From positions 12,418 to 27,747 of the forward strand of contig DPGN01000031.1 of NCBI GenBank assembly GCA_003523185.1: 15,330 bases of DNA. Reading direction: 5' to 3'. Numbering within the stretch: the first letter of the stretch is position 1; each line of letters opens with the position of its first letter. The stretch comes from Halieaceae bacterium. Lineage in GTDB: Bacteria; Pseudomonadota; Gammaproteobacteria; Pseudomonadales; Halieaceae. This document shows positions 1-5,638 of the stretch, in pieces. A model generated the notes under the pieces. That model did not search any database and was not told where the DNA came from. It saw nothing but the letters and a program-made list of their open reading frames with translations. The translations under genes and the position numbers were made by a program.

Positions 1-6
1 ATTATC

Positions 7-29
7 GCAGTCGGTAGCCCGAAAACTGC
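7..29 (-). other. Possible hairpin downstream of rplT
   Basis: Just after the rplT stop, the minus strand can fold as GCAG-(UUU bulge)-UCGG, loop GCUA, CCGA-CUGC. No U-tract follows inside the window, so I do not call it a terminator. In many gammaproteobacteria pheS/pheT follow rplT, and this could belong to the leader or the intercistronic spacer of such a gene beyond the left edge. Seen directly: the complementarity. Function is a guess. Confidence 0.25.
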
Positions 30-31
30 AA

Positions 32-391
32 TTAAGCTGCGAGTGCAGCTTTAGCACGCTCCACCACTGCAGCAAATGCTGGCTTATCGTGGACAGCCAG
101 ATCAGCGAGGACGCGACGATCGAGAGTAATCTCAGCTCGCTTGAGACCATTGATGAACTTGCTGTAGGTCATACCGTTTGCACGTGACTGCGCGTTAATA
201 CGCGTAATCCAGAGCGCCCGGAACTGACGCTTGCGCTGGCGGCGGTCACGATAAGCGTACTGTCCCGCTTTGGTGACGGCCTGCTTGGCCACACGGAACA
301 CACGTGAACGCGCGCCGTAGTAACCCTTTGCTTGCTTGAGAATTTTCTTGTGTCGACGGTGAGCCGTGACACCACGTTTTACACGAGGCAT
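32..391 (-). CDS. rplT: 50S ribosomal protein L20
   Basis: L20 binds 23S rRNA early in large-subunit assembly, and in E. coli it also represses translation of its own operon. The 119 residues match the usual length (about 118). A long, very basic N-terminal half (MPRVKRG start, runs of R/K through about residue 60) is followed by the compact C-terminal domain with INAQSRANGMTYSKFI near residues 65-80. The ATG at 391 has an AGGAG Shine-Dalgarno sequence, and the gene follows rpmI by 26 nt, so the two are almost certainly cotranscribed and translationally linked. I could not identify an L20 mRNA-binding site by eye. Confidence 0.97.
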   Translation of the reverse strand: MPRVKRGVTAHRRHKKILKQAKGYYGARSRVFRVAKQAVTKAGQYAYRDRRQRKRQFRALWITRINAQSRANGMTYSKFINGLKRAEITLDRRVLADLAVHDKPAFAAVVERAKAALAA

Positions 392-417
392 GTCTTATCT
401 CCTAAAGAACTTAACGA

Positions 418-612
418 TTACTTGGCACGCAACATACGATCCACAAGCACCACGTCGGACTTATGAATCATTGATGTGCCTCGAAGCTGACGCTTACGCT
501 TAGTCGTCATTTTCGTCAGGATGTGGCTCTTATAAGCGCTTTTGCGCTTATAACCACTGGCCGTCTTCTTAAACCGCTTAGCGGCACCACTGTGAATTTT
601 GGCTTTTGGCAT
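418..612 (-). CDS. rpmI: 50S ribosomal protein L35
   Basis: L35 is a small basic protein of the large ribosomal subunit. The 64 residues match the family in length and pattern: MPKAKIHSGAAKRFKKT at the start, then a K/R-rich centre (SHILTKMTTKRKRQLRG) and the ending VDRMLRAK. An AGGAG Shine-Dalgarno sequence lies 8 nt before the ATG. The gene sits between infC (81-nt gap) and rplT (26-nt gap), the classical infC-rpmI-rplT order. In E. coli the region before rpmI carries the L20 translational operator. The 81-nt gap here is long enough for part of such a structure, but I could not establish one by inspection. Confidence 0.97.
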   Translation of the reverse strand: MPKAKIHSGAAKRFKKTASGYKRKSAYKSHILTKMTTKRKRQLRGTSMIHKSDVVLVDRMLRAK

Positions 613-693
613 CTTAGATACTCCTGCTTAAGGCTCTTTCCAGTTTCCTGTCAGAGCGTTTCATCAACCGAGCAATAGGGCATTCACGGGCCA

Positions 694-1221
694 CTATCCT
701 CGTTTCTTGGGTGCTATCACCATCGTCAACTGACGACCTTCCATTTTTGGAAACTGTTCAACAGCACCCAACTCGCTGAGGTCACTCTCAACTCGCTTGA
801 GAATTTCCATACCGAGCTCTTGGTGAGCCATCTCACGCCCGCGATAGCGCAGTGTGACTTTGGCCTTATCACCGTTTTCTAAAAATCGGACCAAGTTGCG
901 AAGCTTGACCTGATAATCACCTTCGTCCGTTCCCGGACGAAACTTCATTTCCTTAATTTGTGTGCGCTTAGCCTTCTTCTTCTGAGCCGCCTTTTGCTTC
1001 TTTGCTTCAAAGATGTGCTTACCGTAATCCATGATCTTGCAAACAGGTGTTTCACCGTCTGCCATCATCACTAGATCCATGCCCGCCGCGTCGGCTCTTT
1101 CCATTGCGTCCGCATTCGAGACAATACCGACCTGGCTGCCATCGGCGTCGATCAATCGCACCATAGGTGCCTCGATCTGCTCATTCGTCAGAGCTTTTTT
1201 GCTCTTGCTATCGTTCTTGAT
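694..1221 (-). CDS. infC: Translation initiation factor IF-3 (ATC start)
   Basis: IF-3 binds the 30S subunit, blocks premature 50S joining and proofreads the start codon and initiator tRNA. Recognisable stretches include PVCKIMDYGK in the N-terminal domain, the K-rich linker helix, KFRPGTDEGDYQVKL, RYRGREMAHQELGME, and the C-terminal EGRQLTMVIAPKK. A longer frame opens with GTG at 1236, but that codon has no Shine-Dalgarno sequence and overlaps a GGAG at 1234-1231. That GGAG lies 9 nt before an in-frame ATC at 1221. An AUU/AUC start is the known basis of IF-3 autoregulation, because IF-3 discriminates against non-AUG starts, and the resulting IKND opening resembles IF-3 of pseudomonads. I therefore choose ATC, giving 175 aa. 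Family identity is certain; the start is likely but not proven. Confidence 0.93.
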   Translation of the reverse strand: MKNDSKSKKALTNEQIEAPMVRLIDADGSQVGIVSNADAMERADAAGMDLVMMADGETPVCKIMDYGKHIFEAKKQKAAQKKKAKRTQIKEMKFRPGTDEGDYQVKLRNLVRFLENGDKAKVTLRYRGREMAHQELGMEILKRVESDLSELGAVEQFPKMEGRQLTMVIAPKKRG

Positions 1222-1234
1222 ACTGACTCTCTCC
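1222..1234 (-). promoter_or_regulatory. Ribosome binding site deciding the infC ATC start
   Basis: GGAG at 1234-1231 (minus strand) is followed by a 9-nt spacer and then ATC at 1221-1219. The alternative GTG at 1236 would start inside this purine run and has no purine-rich sequence of its own upstream. This supports the rare ATC initiation codon. Confidence 0.6.
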
Positions 1235-1305
1235 ACACACGGGTATCGGCTTCGCGGCTTTTGAAATCAGTAAAAGACGCGATCACCACCCAAAATAGGG
1301 CGGCG

Positions 1306-1334
1306 ATTTTATAGTGAACAGCGCGGGATAACAA
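1306..1334 (-). promoter_or_regulatory. Candidate sigma-70 promoter for infC-rpmI-rplT
   Basis: On the minus strand TTGTTA (1334-1329) is separated by 17 nt from TAAAAT (1311-1306): 4/6 and 5/6 matches to consensus with ideal spacing. It lies in the 150-nt thrS-infC gap and would start transcription some 75-80 nt before infC. An extra promoter between thrS and infC would let the initiation factor and ribosomal proteins be made independently of ThrRS control. Seen in sequence only. Confidence 0.4.
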
Positions 1335-1350
1335 GGCACTAGGCAGTGCT
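1335..1350 (-). terminator. Weak hairpin after thrS, possible attenuator
   Basis: Twenty-one bases past the thrS stop codon the minus strand reads AGCACU-GCCU-AGUGCC (6-bp stem with one G.U pair), followed by UUGUUAU. The stem is short and the U-tract interrupted, so it would at best be a partial terminator between thrS and infC. Its tail overlaps the -35 of the candidate infC promoter. Confidence 0.3.
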
Positions 1351-1371
1351 AATGCCCTGTATTTATGCCTA

Positions 1372-3303
1372 TCAAGCGGTCTTGTTAACGACTGATTTAT
1401 TAGCGATTTCGGTCTGCAAATGTGCGACGAAGTCGGCAATCGACATGACACCCAGGTCAGCACCGTGACGACCTCGAACCGCGACTGTGCCCGCCTCGCG
1501 CTCCTTCTCGCCCACAACCAAGACATAGGGCATTTTAGAGAGCTCGGCTTCGCGAATCTTAAAGCCTACTTTCTCATTCCTGAGATCGGTCGCGACACGG
1601 AGACCTTGTGCCTTTAACGTGCTGACCACATCTTCGGCATAGTCCCTTTGCTTATCGGTAATGTTGACCACCACCGCTTGCTGGGGCGCTAGCCATACAG
1701 GGAAATTACCTTCGAAGTGCTCGATCAGGATCCCGATAAAGCGCTCCAACGAACCAAAGAGCGCACGGTGCAACATCACAGGACGCTTATCCCGGTTTCC
1801 GTCTTCATCAACGTAAGTAATGTCGAAACGCTCGGGCAGGTTCATGTCTACCTGCAAGGTACCGCATTGCCAATCGCGACCAATGGCATCGCGAAGAACA
1901 AACTCTAGTTTTGGGCCGTAGAACGCGCCCTCGCCGGGAAACAGGACGTAATCCAAGCCCATCACATCGAGTGCATTACTCAGCGCGCCCTCGAGCTTGT
2001 CCCAGACCTCATCGGAGCCAATCCGGTTTTCCGGTCGTGTCGATAGCTTGATGACAACATCATCAAAGCCAAAGTCCTTGTAGATATCTAGAACGAGCGC
2101 GACGACATCGATGCACTCCTGCTCCATCTGTGCTTCCGTGCAGTAGATGTGCGCATCGTCCTGAGTGAAATGGCGAACACGCATCAGTCCATGTAGCGCG
2201 CCGGAAGGCTCATACCGGTGAACTTTTCCAAACTCAGCCATGCGTAAGGGCAAATCGCGATAACTCTTCAAACCCTGCGCAAACATCGAAACCGAGCCCG
2301 GACAGTTCATGGGCTTAAGCGCAAAGATGCGCTCATCCTCGGTTTGCGTCGAGAACATATTCTCTCGGTAGTTAAACCAGTGTCCCGACGTCTCCCACAA
2401 GCTGCGATCCATAACATCGGGTGTGTTGACCTCGACATAACCCGCCGCATCCTGCCGGCCACGCATGTACTCCAGCAACTCCCGAAACAGCGTCCAGCCC
2501 TTTGGATGCCAAAAAACCGAACCGGGCGCATCGTCGGCAAAATGGAACAAGCCCAATTTTCGGCCAATCTTTCGGTGATCGCGTTTCTCGGCTTCAGCGA
2601 TACGGTTCAAGTACGCCTTGAGCTCTTTCGATGAGGACCAGGCAGTACCGTAAATACGCTGCAACTGCTGATTATTAGCATCACCCCGCCAGTAGGCACC
2701 GGCTACTTTCGTCAACTTAAATGCACCTAACTTACCCGTGCTCGGTACATGAGGCCCGCGGCACAGATCCATCCAGTCGCCCTGCTGATACACCGAAATA
2801 TCCTCACCCTCGGGCAATTCCTCGATGATTTCTACCTTGTAGTGCTCACCCATCTCTCGAAACATTTCAACGGCCTGCTCACGCGAGTAAACAAGGCGCG
2901 ACACCTCAAGATCGTTGGCGACCAACTCCTGCATTTTCGCCTCGATTTTCTCCAGATCTTCGAGCGAAAAGTTGTGGTCTGATGCAAAGTCGTAATAAAA
3001 GCCGTCTTCAACGGTTGGGCCAATCGTCACCTGAGTACCGGGAAACAGCTGCTGCACTGCTTGCGCCAGCAAGTGTGCAGTCGAGTGCCGTAAAATCTCG
3101 AGCGCCTGGTCGTCACGACTGGTAATGATTCGCAGCTCGGCATCGCTTTCGATGGAATAGCTAGCATCGACTTCACGACCGTCCACGACGCCAGCCAGGG
3201 TTGCTTTTGCAAGTCCCGCACCGATATCGGCGGCGACATCGTAAACCGTGATTGCATTTTCAAATTGACGAGACGATCCGTCGGGAAGGGTAATGACTGG
3301 CAT
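1372..3303 (-). CDS. thrS: Threonyl-tRNA synthetase
   Basis: Class II synthetase charging tRNA-Thr with threonine and clearing misattached serine. Its 643 residues match the E. coli enzyme. Domains in order: TGS (about 1-62); editing domain with H73/H77 (HSTAH) and C181/H185 (CRGPH); class II catalytic core with C334 (MNCPG), H385 (DDAH) and H512 (MLHRA) placed as the catalytic zinc ligands; motif 2 around HRYEPSGALHGLMRVRHFT (residues 362-380); C-terminal anticodon-binding domain (about 540-640). The ATG at 3303 has AAGGA 6 nt upstream. Its leader carries two hairpins, one looking like a tRNA-Thr anticodon arm, so translational autorepression is likely. The gene heads the thrS-infC-rpmI-rplT cluster and follows the alternative oxidase gene by 139 nt. 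Confidence 0.98.
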   Translation of the reverse strand: MPVITLPDGSSRQFENAITVYDVAADIGAGLAKATLAGVVDGREVDASYSIESDAELRIITSRDDQALEILRHSTAHLLAQAVQQLFPGTQVTIGPTVEDGFYYDFASDHNFSLEDLEKIEAKMQELVANDLEVSRLVYSREQAVEMFREMGEHYKVEIIEELPEGEDISVYQQGDWMDLCRGPHVPSTGKLGAFKLTKVAGAYWRGDANNQQLQRIYGTAWSSSKELKAYLNRIAEAEKRDHRKIGRKLGLFHFADDAPGSVFWHPKGWTLFRELLEYMRGRQDAAGYVEVNTPDVMDRSLWETSGHWFNYRENMFSTQTEDERIFALKPMNCPGSVSMFAQGLKSYRDLPLRMAEFGKVHRYEPSGALHGLMRVRHFTQDDAHIYCTEAQMEQECIDVVALVLDIYKDFGFDDVVIKLSTRPENRIGSDEVWDKLEGALSNALDVMGLDYVLFPGEGAFYGPKLEFVLRDAIGRDWQCGTLQVDMNLPERFDITYVDEDGNRDKRPVMLHRALFGSLERFIGILIEHFEGNFPVWLAPQQAVVVNITDKQRDYAEDVVSTLKAQGLRVATDLRNEKVGFKIREAELSKMPYVLVVGEKEREAGTVAVRGRHGADLGVMSIADFVAHLQTEIANKSVVNKTA

Positions 3304-3309
3304 ATATAT

Positions 3310-3387
3310 TCCTTAATCAGTGGCAGTACCTACGGTGCACTGCGTGGGTTTGAAGAACGCCTCAATGCTCATGAGACACTCTTCAAA
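3310..3387 (-). promoter_or_regulatory. thrS leader operator (tRNA-Thr anticodon-arm mimic plus long hairpin)
   Basis: Reading the minus strand toward thrS, two hairpins precede the AAGGA Shine-Dalgarno sequence (3314-3310). Distal hairpin, 3387-3349: 16 bp (8 Watson-Crick, 4 mostly wobble, 4 Watson-Crick) with a 7-nt loop UGAGCAU. Proximal hairpin, 3343-3323: 7 bp (GCAGUGC/GUACUGC, one G.U) with a 7-nt loop ACCGUAG. The CGU in that loop occupies positions 34-36 of an anticodon loop, the anticodon of tRNA-Thr(CGU), followed by an A as at position 37. CGU lies at -31 to -29 relative to the AUG. A 5-nt linker (CCCAC) separates the hairpins. This matches the E. coli thrS operator, where domain 2 mimics the tRNA-Thr anticodon arm and a second stem-loop lies further upstream. 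The assignment is by analogy. Confidence 0.7.
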
Positions 3388-3417
3388 AAACTTTTTCTAA
3401 TACCTAAATGCGCCTCT

Positions 3418-3446
3418 ATGTTACCGCGGTGGCTCCATTTTTTTAA
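3418..3446 (-). promoter_or_regulatory. Candidate thrS promoter
   Basis: TTAAAA (3446-3441) and TAACAT (3423-3418) on the minus strand are separated by 17 nt, each matching 4/6 consensus bases. The -35 overlaps the stop codon of the alternative oxidase gene. Transcripts would start near 3411 and include both leader hairpins. Weak matches, but thrS needs a promoter here unless it reads through from the oxidase gene. Confidence 0.3.
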
Positions 3447-4093
3447 GCTTGGGCCCCAGTAGTATTTGGGTCGCCCGCCACTTGGCCTGCATCTGTGGAG
3501 ACGTTTGTATGCTCACTCGTGCGACCACCCGCCAGGCGAAGATTGACATCTGCATGATGCTGCTCGTCAGCTCTCACACATTTGATCATATCGCTCAGCT
3601 TGGCCTCAGACGGGAGATTGTAGTACTCGATCGCTAGTTGAGGCGCGGGCACATCTTCAATTTGACCACCCTCAATCAGCTCCAAATAATTGGTGTAGCT
3701 ACTTACTGCCTCCTCCTCGAAGTAATGCACCATCTTGTGGGCCGTCTTAGGGAAGAAGACATAAAATAAGAAATAGTAGTTCCAGAAAATTGCCTGCGCG
3801 CTAAGTATTAATGCACGCTCCAACCAATTTGGCTTTGCTATCTCAATAAAAAACATAAGATGCATTCTTTCGTTTTCGGCTTCCGCTAAAAGCTCACGAA
3901 TAATGGGTCCGTATCCAGTTTTCATCTGACGAAGGCTTTTCAGATGGATCCACATACCTGCCACCATACCCGGGACACCCGCAACAGTCTCTAGTACTAC
4001 CGCTCGATGCCCATATCGCTTGGCGAAGAATACATCCGCAAAAAACCTAAAAAACATGGTTTGTCCACGTGCAAACTTGTCAGACAAGTCCAT
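3443..4093 (-). CDS. aox: Alternative oxidase (cyanide-insensitive quinol oxidase)
   Basis: Di-iron membrane-associated oxidase that passes electrons from ubiquinol directly to oxygen, bypassing proton-pumping oxidases. The 216 residues carry all family ligand motifs: LETVAGVPGMV with E35, NERMHL with E75 and H78, EEEAVSSY with the conserved glutamate in 126-128, and RADEQHH with E177 and H180. Two hydrophobic amphipathic stretches (about 33-50 and 93-115) suit interfacial membrane binding. The last 28 residues are a polar Gly/Thr-rich tail beyond the usual end of the core. The ATG has GAGGA 7 nt upstream. The gene has its own promoter-like region with a palindrome and lies upstream of thrS in the same direction with no clear functional link. 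Bacterial AOX is often induced by nitric oxide or by inhibition of the main chain; nothing here shows that directly. Confidence 0.95.
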   Translation of the reverse strand: MDLSDKFARGQTMFFRFFADVFFAKRYGHRAVVLETVAGVPGMVAGMWIHLKSLRQMKTGYGPIIRELLAEAENERMHLMFFIEIAKPNWLERALILSAQAIFWNYYFLFYVFFPKTAHKMVHYFEEEAVSSYTNYLELIEGGQIEDVPAPQLAIEYYNLPSEAKLSDMIKCVRADEQHHADVNLRLAGGRTSEHTNVSTDAGQVAGDPNTTGAQA

Positions 4094-4164
4094 TATCTAA
4101 TCCTCACTTAAGTGTCTTTCGTCGGAAGTGGTAAGCGCAGCGTGCAGCGCGTCTTACGACCGTG

Positions 4165-4202
4165 ATTATAACAAAAATCTATAGGTATTGGTGAAGCCAA
4201 TA
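4165..4202 (-). promoter_or_regulatory. Candidate alternative oxidase promoter with palindrome
   Basis: A perfect -10 hexamer TATAAT lies at 4170-4165 on the minus strand, about 70 nt before the ATG. No good -35 exists; instead a 17-nt palindrome TATTGG-N5-CCAATA (4186-4202) covers the -35 region. A poor -35 plus an overlapping palindrome suggests dependence on a regulator, either an activator or a repressor. It does not match NsrR or FNR-type consensus as far as I can judge by eye. The rest of the 4094-4316 gap holds the possible plus-strand promoter listed separately. Confidence 0.4.
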
Positions 4203-4207
4203 TTATC

Positions 4208-4237
4208 TTGAATAGTTACTACTTCCGCTCTTATACG
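4208..4237 (+). promoter_or_regulatory. Possible promoter for the small membrane protein at 4317
   Basis: TTGAAT (4208-4213) and TATACG (4232-4237) are separated by 18 nt on the plus strand, each about 4/6 to consensus. It lies some 80 nt before the ATG at 4317, back to back with the oxidase promoter. Weak evidence. Confidence 0.28.
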
Positions 4238-4316
4238 CAGGCGACTGGCTTACAAGCTATTAGAGCGTAATCAGGCTAATCTCTCAGAAAGAGAAACATT
4301 AATAACCGGGTGGTTT

Positions 4317-4664
4317 ATGTCGATATTGAATCTAAAAAGACTGCTGGTAGTACTGTGCTTTGCAACTATGGCCGTCGCAGCCTTAGTCACACCCATGCCC
4401 GAGGCCGATCCAAACTGGGGAAATACCCTGGTTGCGGTAGCATCCATTGGCTATCTCATCAGTCTACTATTGATTGCACTCGACGTCGGTGCAGCTCGCT
4501 ACCTCTTCTTACCCAGTGTACTGATCTCTCTACTTGGAATGCCTGTTGCAAGCTACCCTTCTGGCGAACTAAATGCGGTGTATGACCTCACCATGTACGT
4601 CTCAGGGTTTCTTAATGGTGGACTTGCAATCTTGGTGTATGCGCCATCCTTCAGCAAAGGTTGA
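4317..4664 (+). CDS. Hypothetical four-helix membrane protein
   Basis: I do not recognise a family. The 115-residue product has four predicted membrane helices (about 8-25, 38-56, 60-80, 92-110) joined by short loops, with little charged residue content beyond K7/R8 and two acidic stretches (EADPNW 29-34, SGELNAVYD 82-90). The first helix after LKR could be read as an uncleaved signal anchor. Start: ATG at 4317, with the G-rich GGGTGG just upstream as a possible ribosome site. An overlapping frame beginning at 4310 is a shadow: it is Cys/Arg/His-rich with no helices. The gene is divergent from the alternative oxidase gene and convergent with the next one, leaving only 3 nt between the two stops. 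Confidence 0.7.
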   Translation: MSILNLKRLLVVLCFATMAVAALVTPMPEADPNWGNTLVAVASIGYLISLLLIALDVGAARYLFLPSVLISLLGMPVASYPSGELNAVYDLTMYVSGFLNGGLAILVYAPSFSKG

Positions 4665-4667
4665 GGA

Positions 4668-4901
4668 TTAGGCGTCGTACCAAAAAATCAGCATGACACC
4701 AAGAACAATGAATCCACCCACCGGCGCAAGAAACAGTGGCCACTCGTGAAACCAAAGCATGCCCGCAGAGACTGTGGTGGCGAAAATAAATGTGCCCACG
4801 ACCACCAGTAAACTTTCTGCAACCGATTTAAAAAGATCCGCAAAAAAGCGCATCAAATGGGCGAGCACACCCGTCACAACGTTTTCGTTCTTCGGCTCCA
4901 T
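4668..4901 (-). CDS. Small two-helix membrane protein, unknown function
   Basis: A 77-residue product with a charged N-terminus (MEPKNENV), an amphipathic stretch (about 12-28), and two membrane helices (about 28-50 and 55-74) ending WYDA. No family recognised. It follows the OmpA-like lipoprotein gene by 18 nt on the same strand, so the two are probably cotranscribed, possibly with uvrB further upstream. A GAGGGA about 11 nt before the ATG could serve as a somewhat distant ribosome site. It converges with the plus-strand membrane protein gene. Confidence 0.65.
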   Translation of the reverse strand: MEPKNENVVTGVLAHLMRFFADLFKSVAESLLVVVGTFIFATTVSAGMLWFHEWPLFLAPVGGFIVLGVMLIFWYDA

Positions 4902-4919
4902 GGGTGACTGCTTCCCTCG

Positions 4920-5594
4920 CTAGAGCTCCACCACTTCAACACGTCGATTCGACTGGCGGCCCTCGTCGGTCAAGTTGCTTTCGATGGGTTGGCTCTCGCC
5001 TTCAGCTGCCACGAACAAACGATCGCGATCGATGCCCTGACTCAGCAGGTAATCGGCTACCGCACCGGCGCGCCGCTGGGAAAGATCAAGATTGTGCTCA
5101 TTACTACCTAGCCAGCACGCATGACCAGTAATGCGAACACTGACCTCTGGGTAATCATTCAAGAAGTCGACGACGGGAGACAAGGCGTCACTAGCGCCAG
5201 GCTCAAGTTCAGCTCGGTCCAAGTCGAATTGAAGTGAGCGACTGTCGAAAACAAAACCCATTACTGGCGCCAAAGGCACTAGGGCTGCGGCTGGCGTCGC
5301 ATCGGTCATAACCAGTGATCGACGCTCTTCTAAGGGCTGGGAAAGCTCCCCTGGCACTTTCGCCACAAGAGCGTCCGGCGATTTTGTAATCTCGGGCTCC
5401 TTACATAAGACCAAGGCCGCCGCGGCACCCACAGTACCGGCACCGATCACTTGAGCGGCTGCGCCAGGGGGTACTTTGATACCTGACCCCGTATCATTAA
5501 AACATTGTAAGCAGCGAATGTAGCCTTCGTCGGTCGTGAACGTGCAGGCACTCAGGCAAAGAGATAAAGCGACAAAAACCCAACCGTTTTTCAT
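4920..5594 (-). CDS. OmpA C-domain outer-membrane lipoprotein with altered peptidoglycan site
   Basis: A 224-residue lipoprotein. The signal peptide (about 1-16) ends in lipobox LSAC with the acylated cysteine at 17; the +2 residue is Thr, so outer-membrane sorting is expected. A Cys-rich segment follows (C28, C31 as CxxC) and a Gly/Ala-rich hydrophobic stretch (about 44-63) ending at C64. Residues about 115-224 form an OmpA/MotB-type domain (FDLDRAEL, VRITGHACW, LSQRRAGAVADYL, EGRQSNRRVEV). In this family the Asp of the GHTD-type motif and an Arg 15 residues later bind diaminopimelate. Here the Asp position is C160 (GHAC), while the Arg is kept (R175). Peptidoglycan binding may be lost or altered. 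Gene order is uvrB, 44 nt, this gene, 18 nt, small membrane protein. AAGGGA near the ATG supports the start. Confidence 0.9.
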   Translation of the reverse strand: MKNGWVFVALSLCLSACTFTTDEGYIRCLQCFNDTGSGIKVPPGAAAQVIGAGTVGAAAALVLCKEPEITKSPDALVAKVPGELSQPLEERRSLVMTDATPAAALVPLAPVMGFVFDSRSLQFDLDRAELEPGASDALSPVVDFLNDYPEVSVRITGHACWLGSNEHNLDLSQRRAGAVADYLLSQGIDRDRLFVAAEGESQPIESNLTDEGRQSNRRVEVVEL

Positions 5595-5638
5595 ACCACA
5601 TTTCCCTTCATCATAACTGGCTGCCGTAGGGCATGATA

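Noticed and set aside
1188..1526. Minus-strand 112-codon frame bridging the thrS 3' end and the infC start.
   Set aside because: It overlaps both real genes out of frame, with no ribosome site and no coherent protein pattern.
3418..3455. Similarity of GGAGCCACCGCGG (minus strand) to a T-box core, and of the ACCGCGGTGG...AAGCTTGGGCCCC stretch (plus strand) to cloning-vector polylinker sites.
   Set aside because: The T-box consensus AGGGTGG-N-ACCGCG is not met, and there is no specifier hairpin or antiterminator/terminator pair. The HindIII/ApaI-like part is the coding end of the alternative oxidase and is explained by its codons.
4310..4585. Plus-strand 91-codon frame overlapping the four-helix membrane protein.
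   Set aside because: Shadow frame rich in Cys, Arg and His; the frame at 4317 encodes clear membrane helices.
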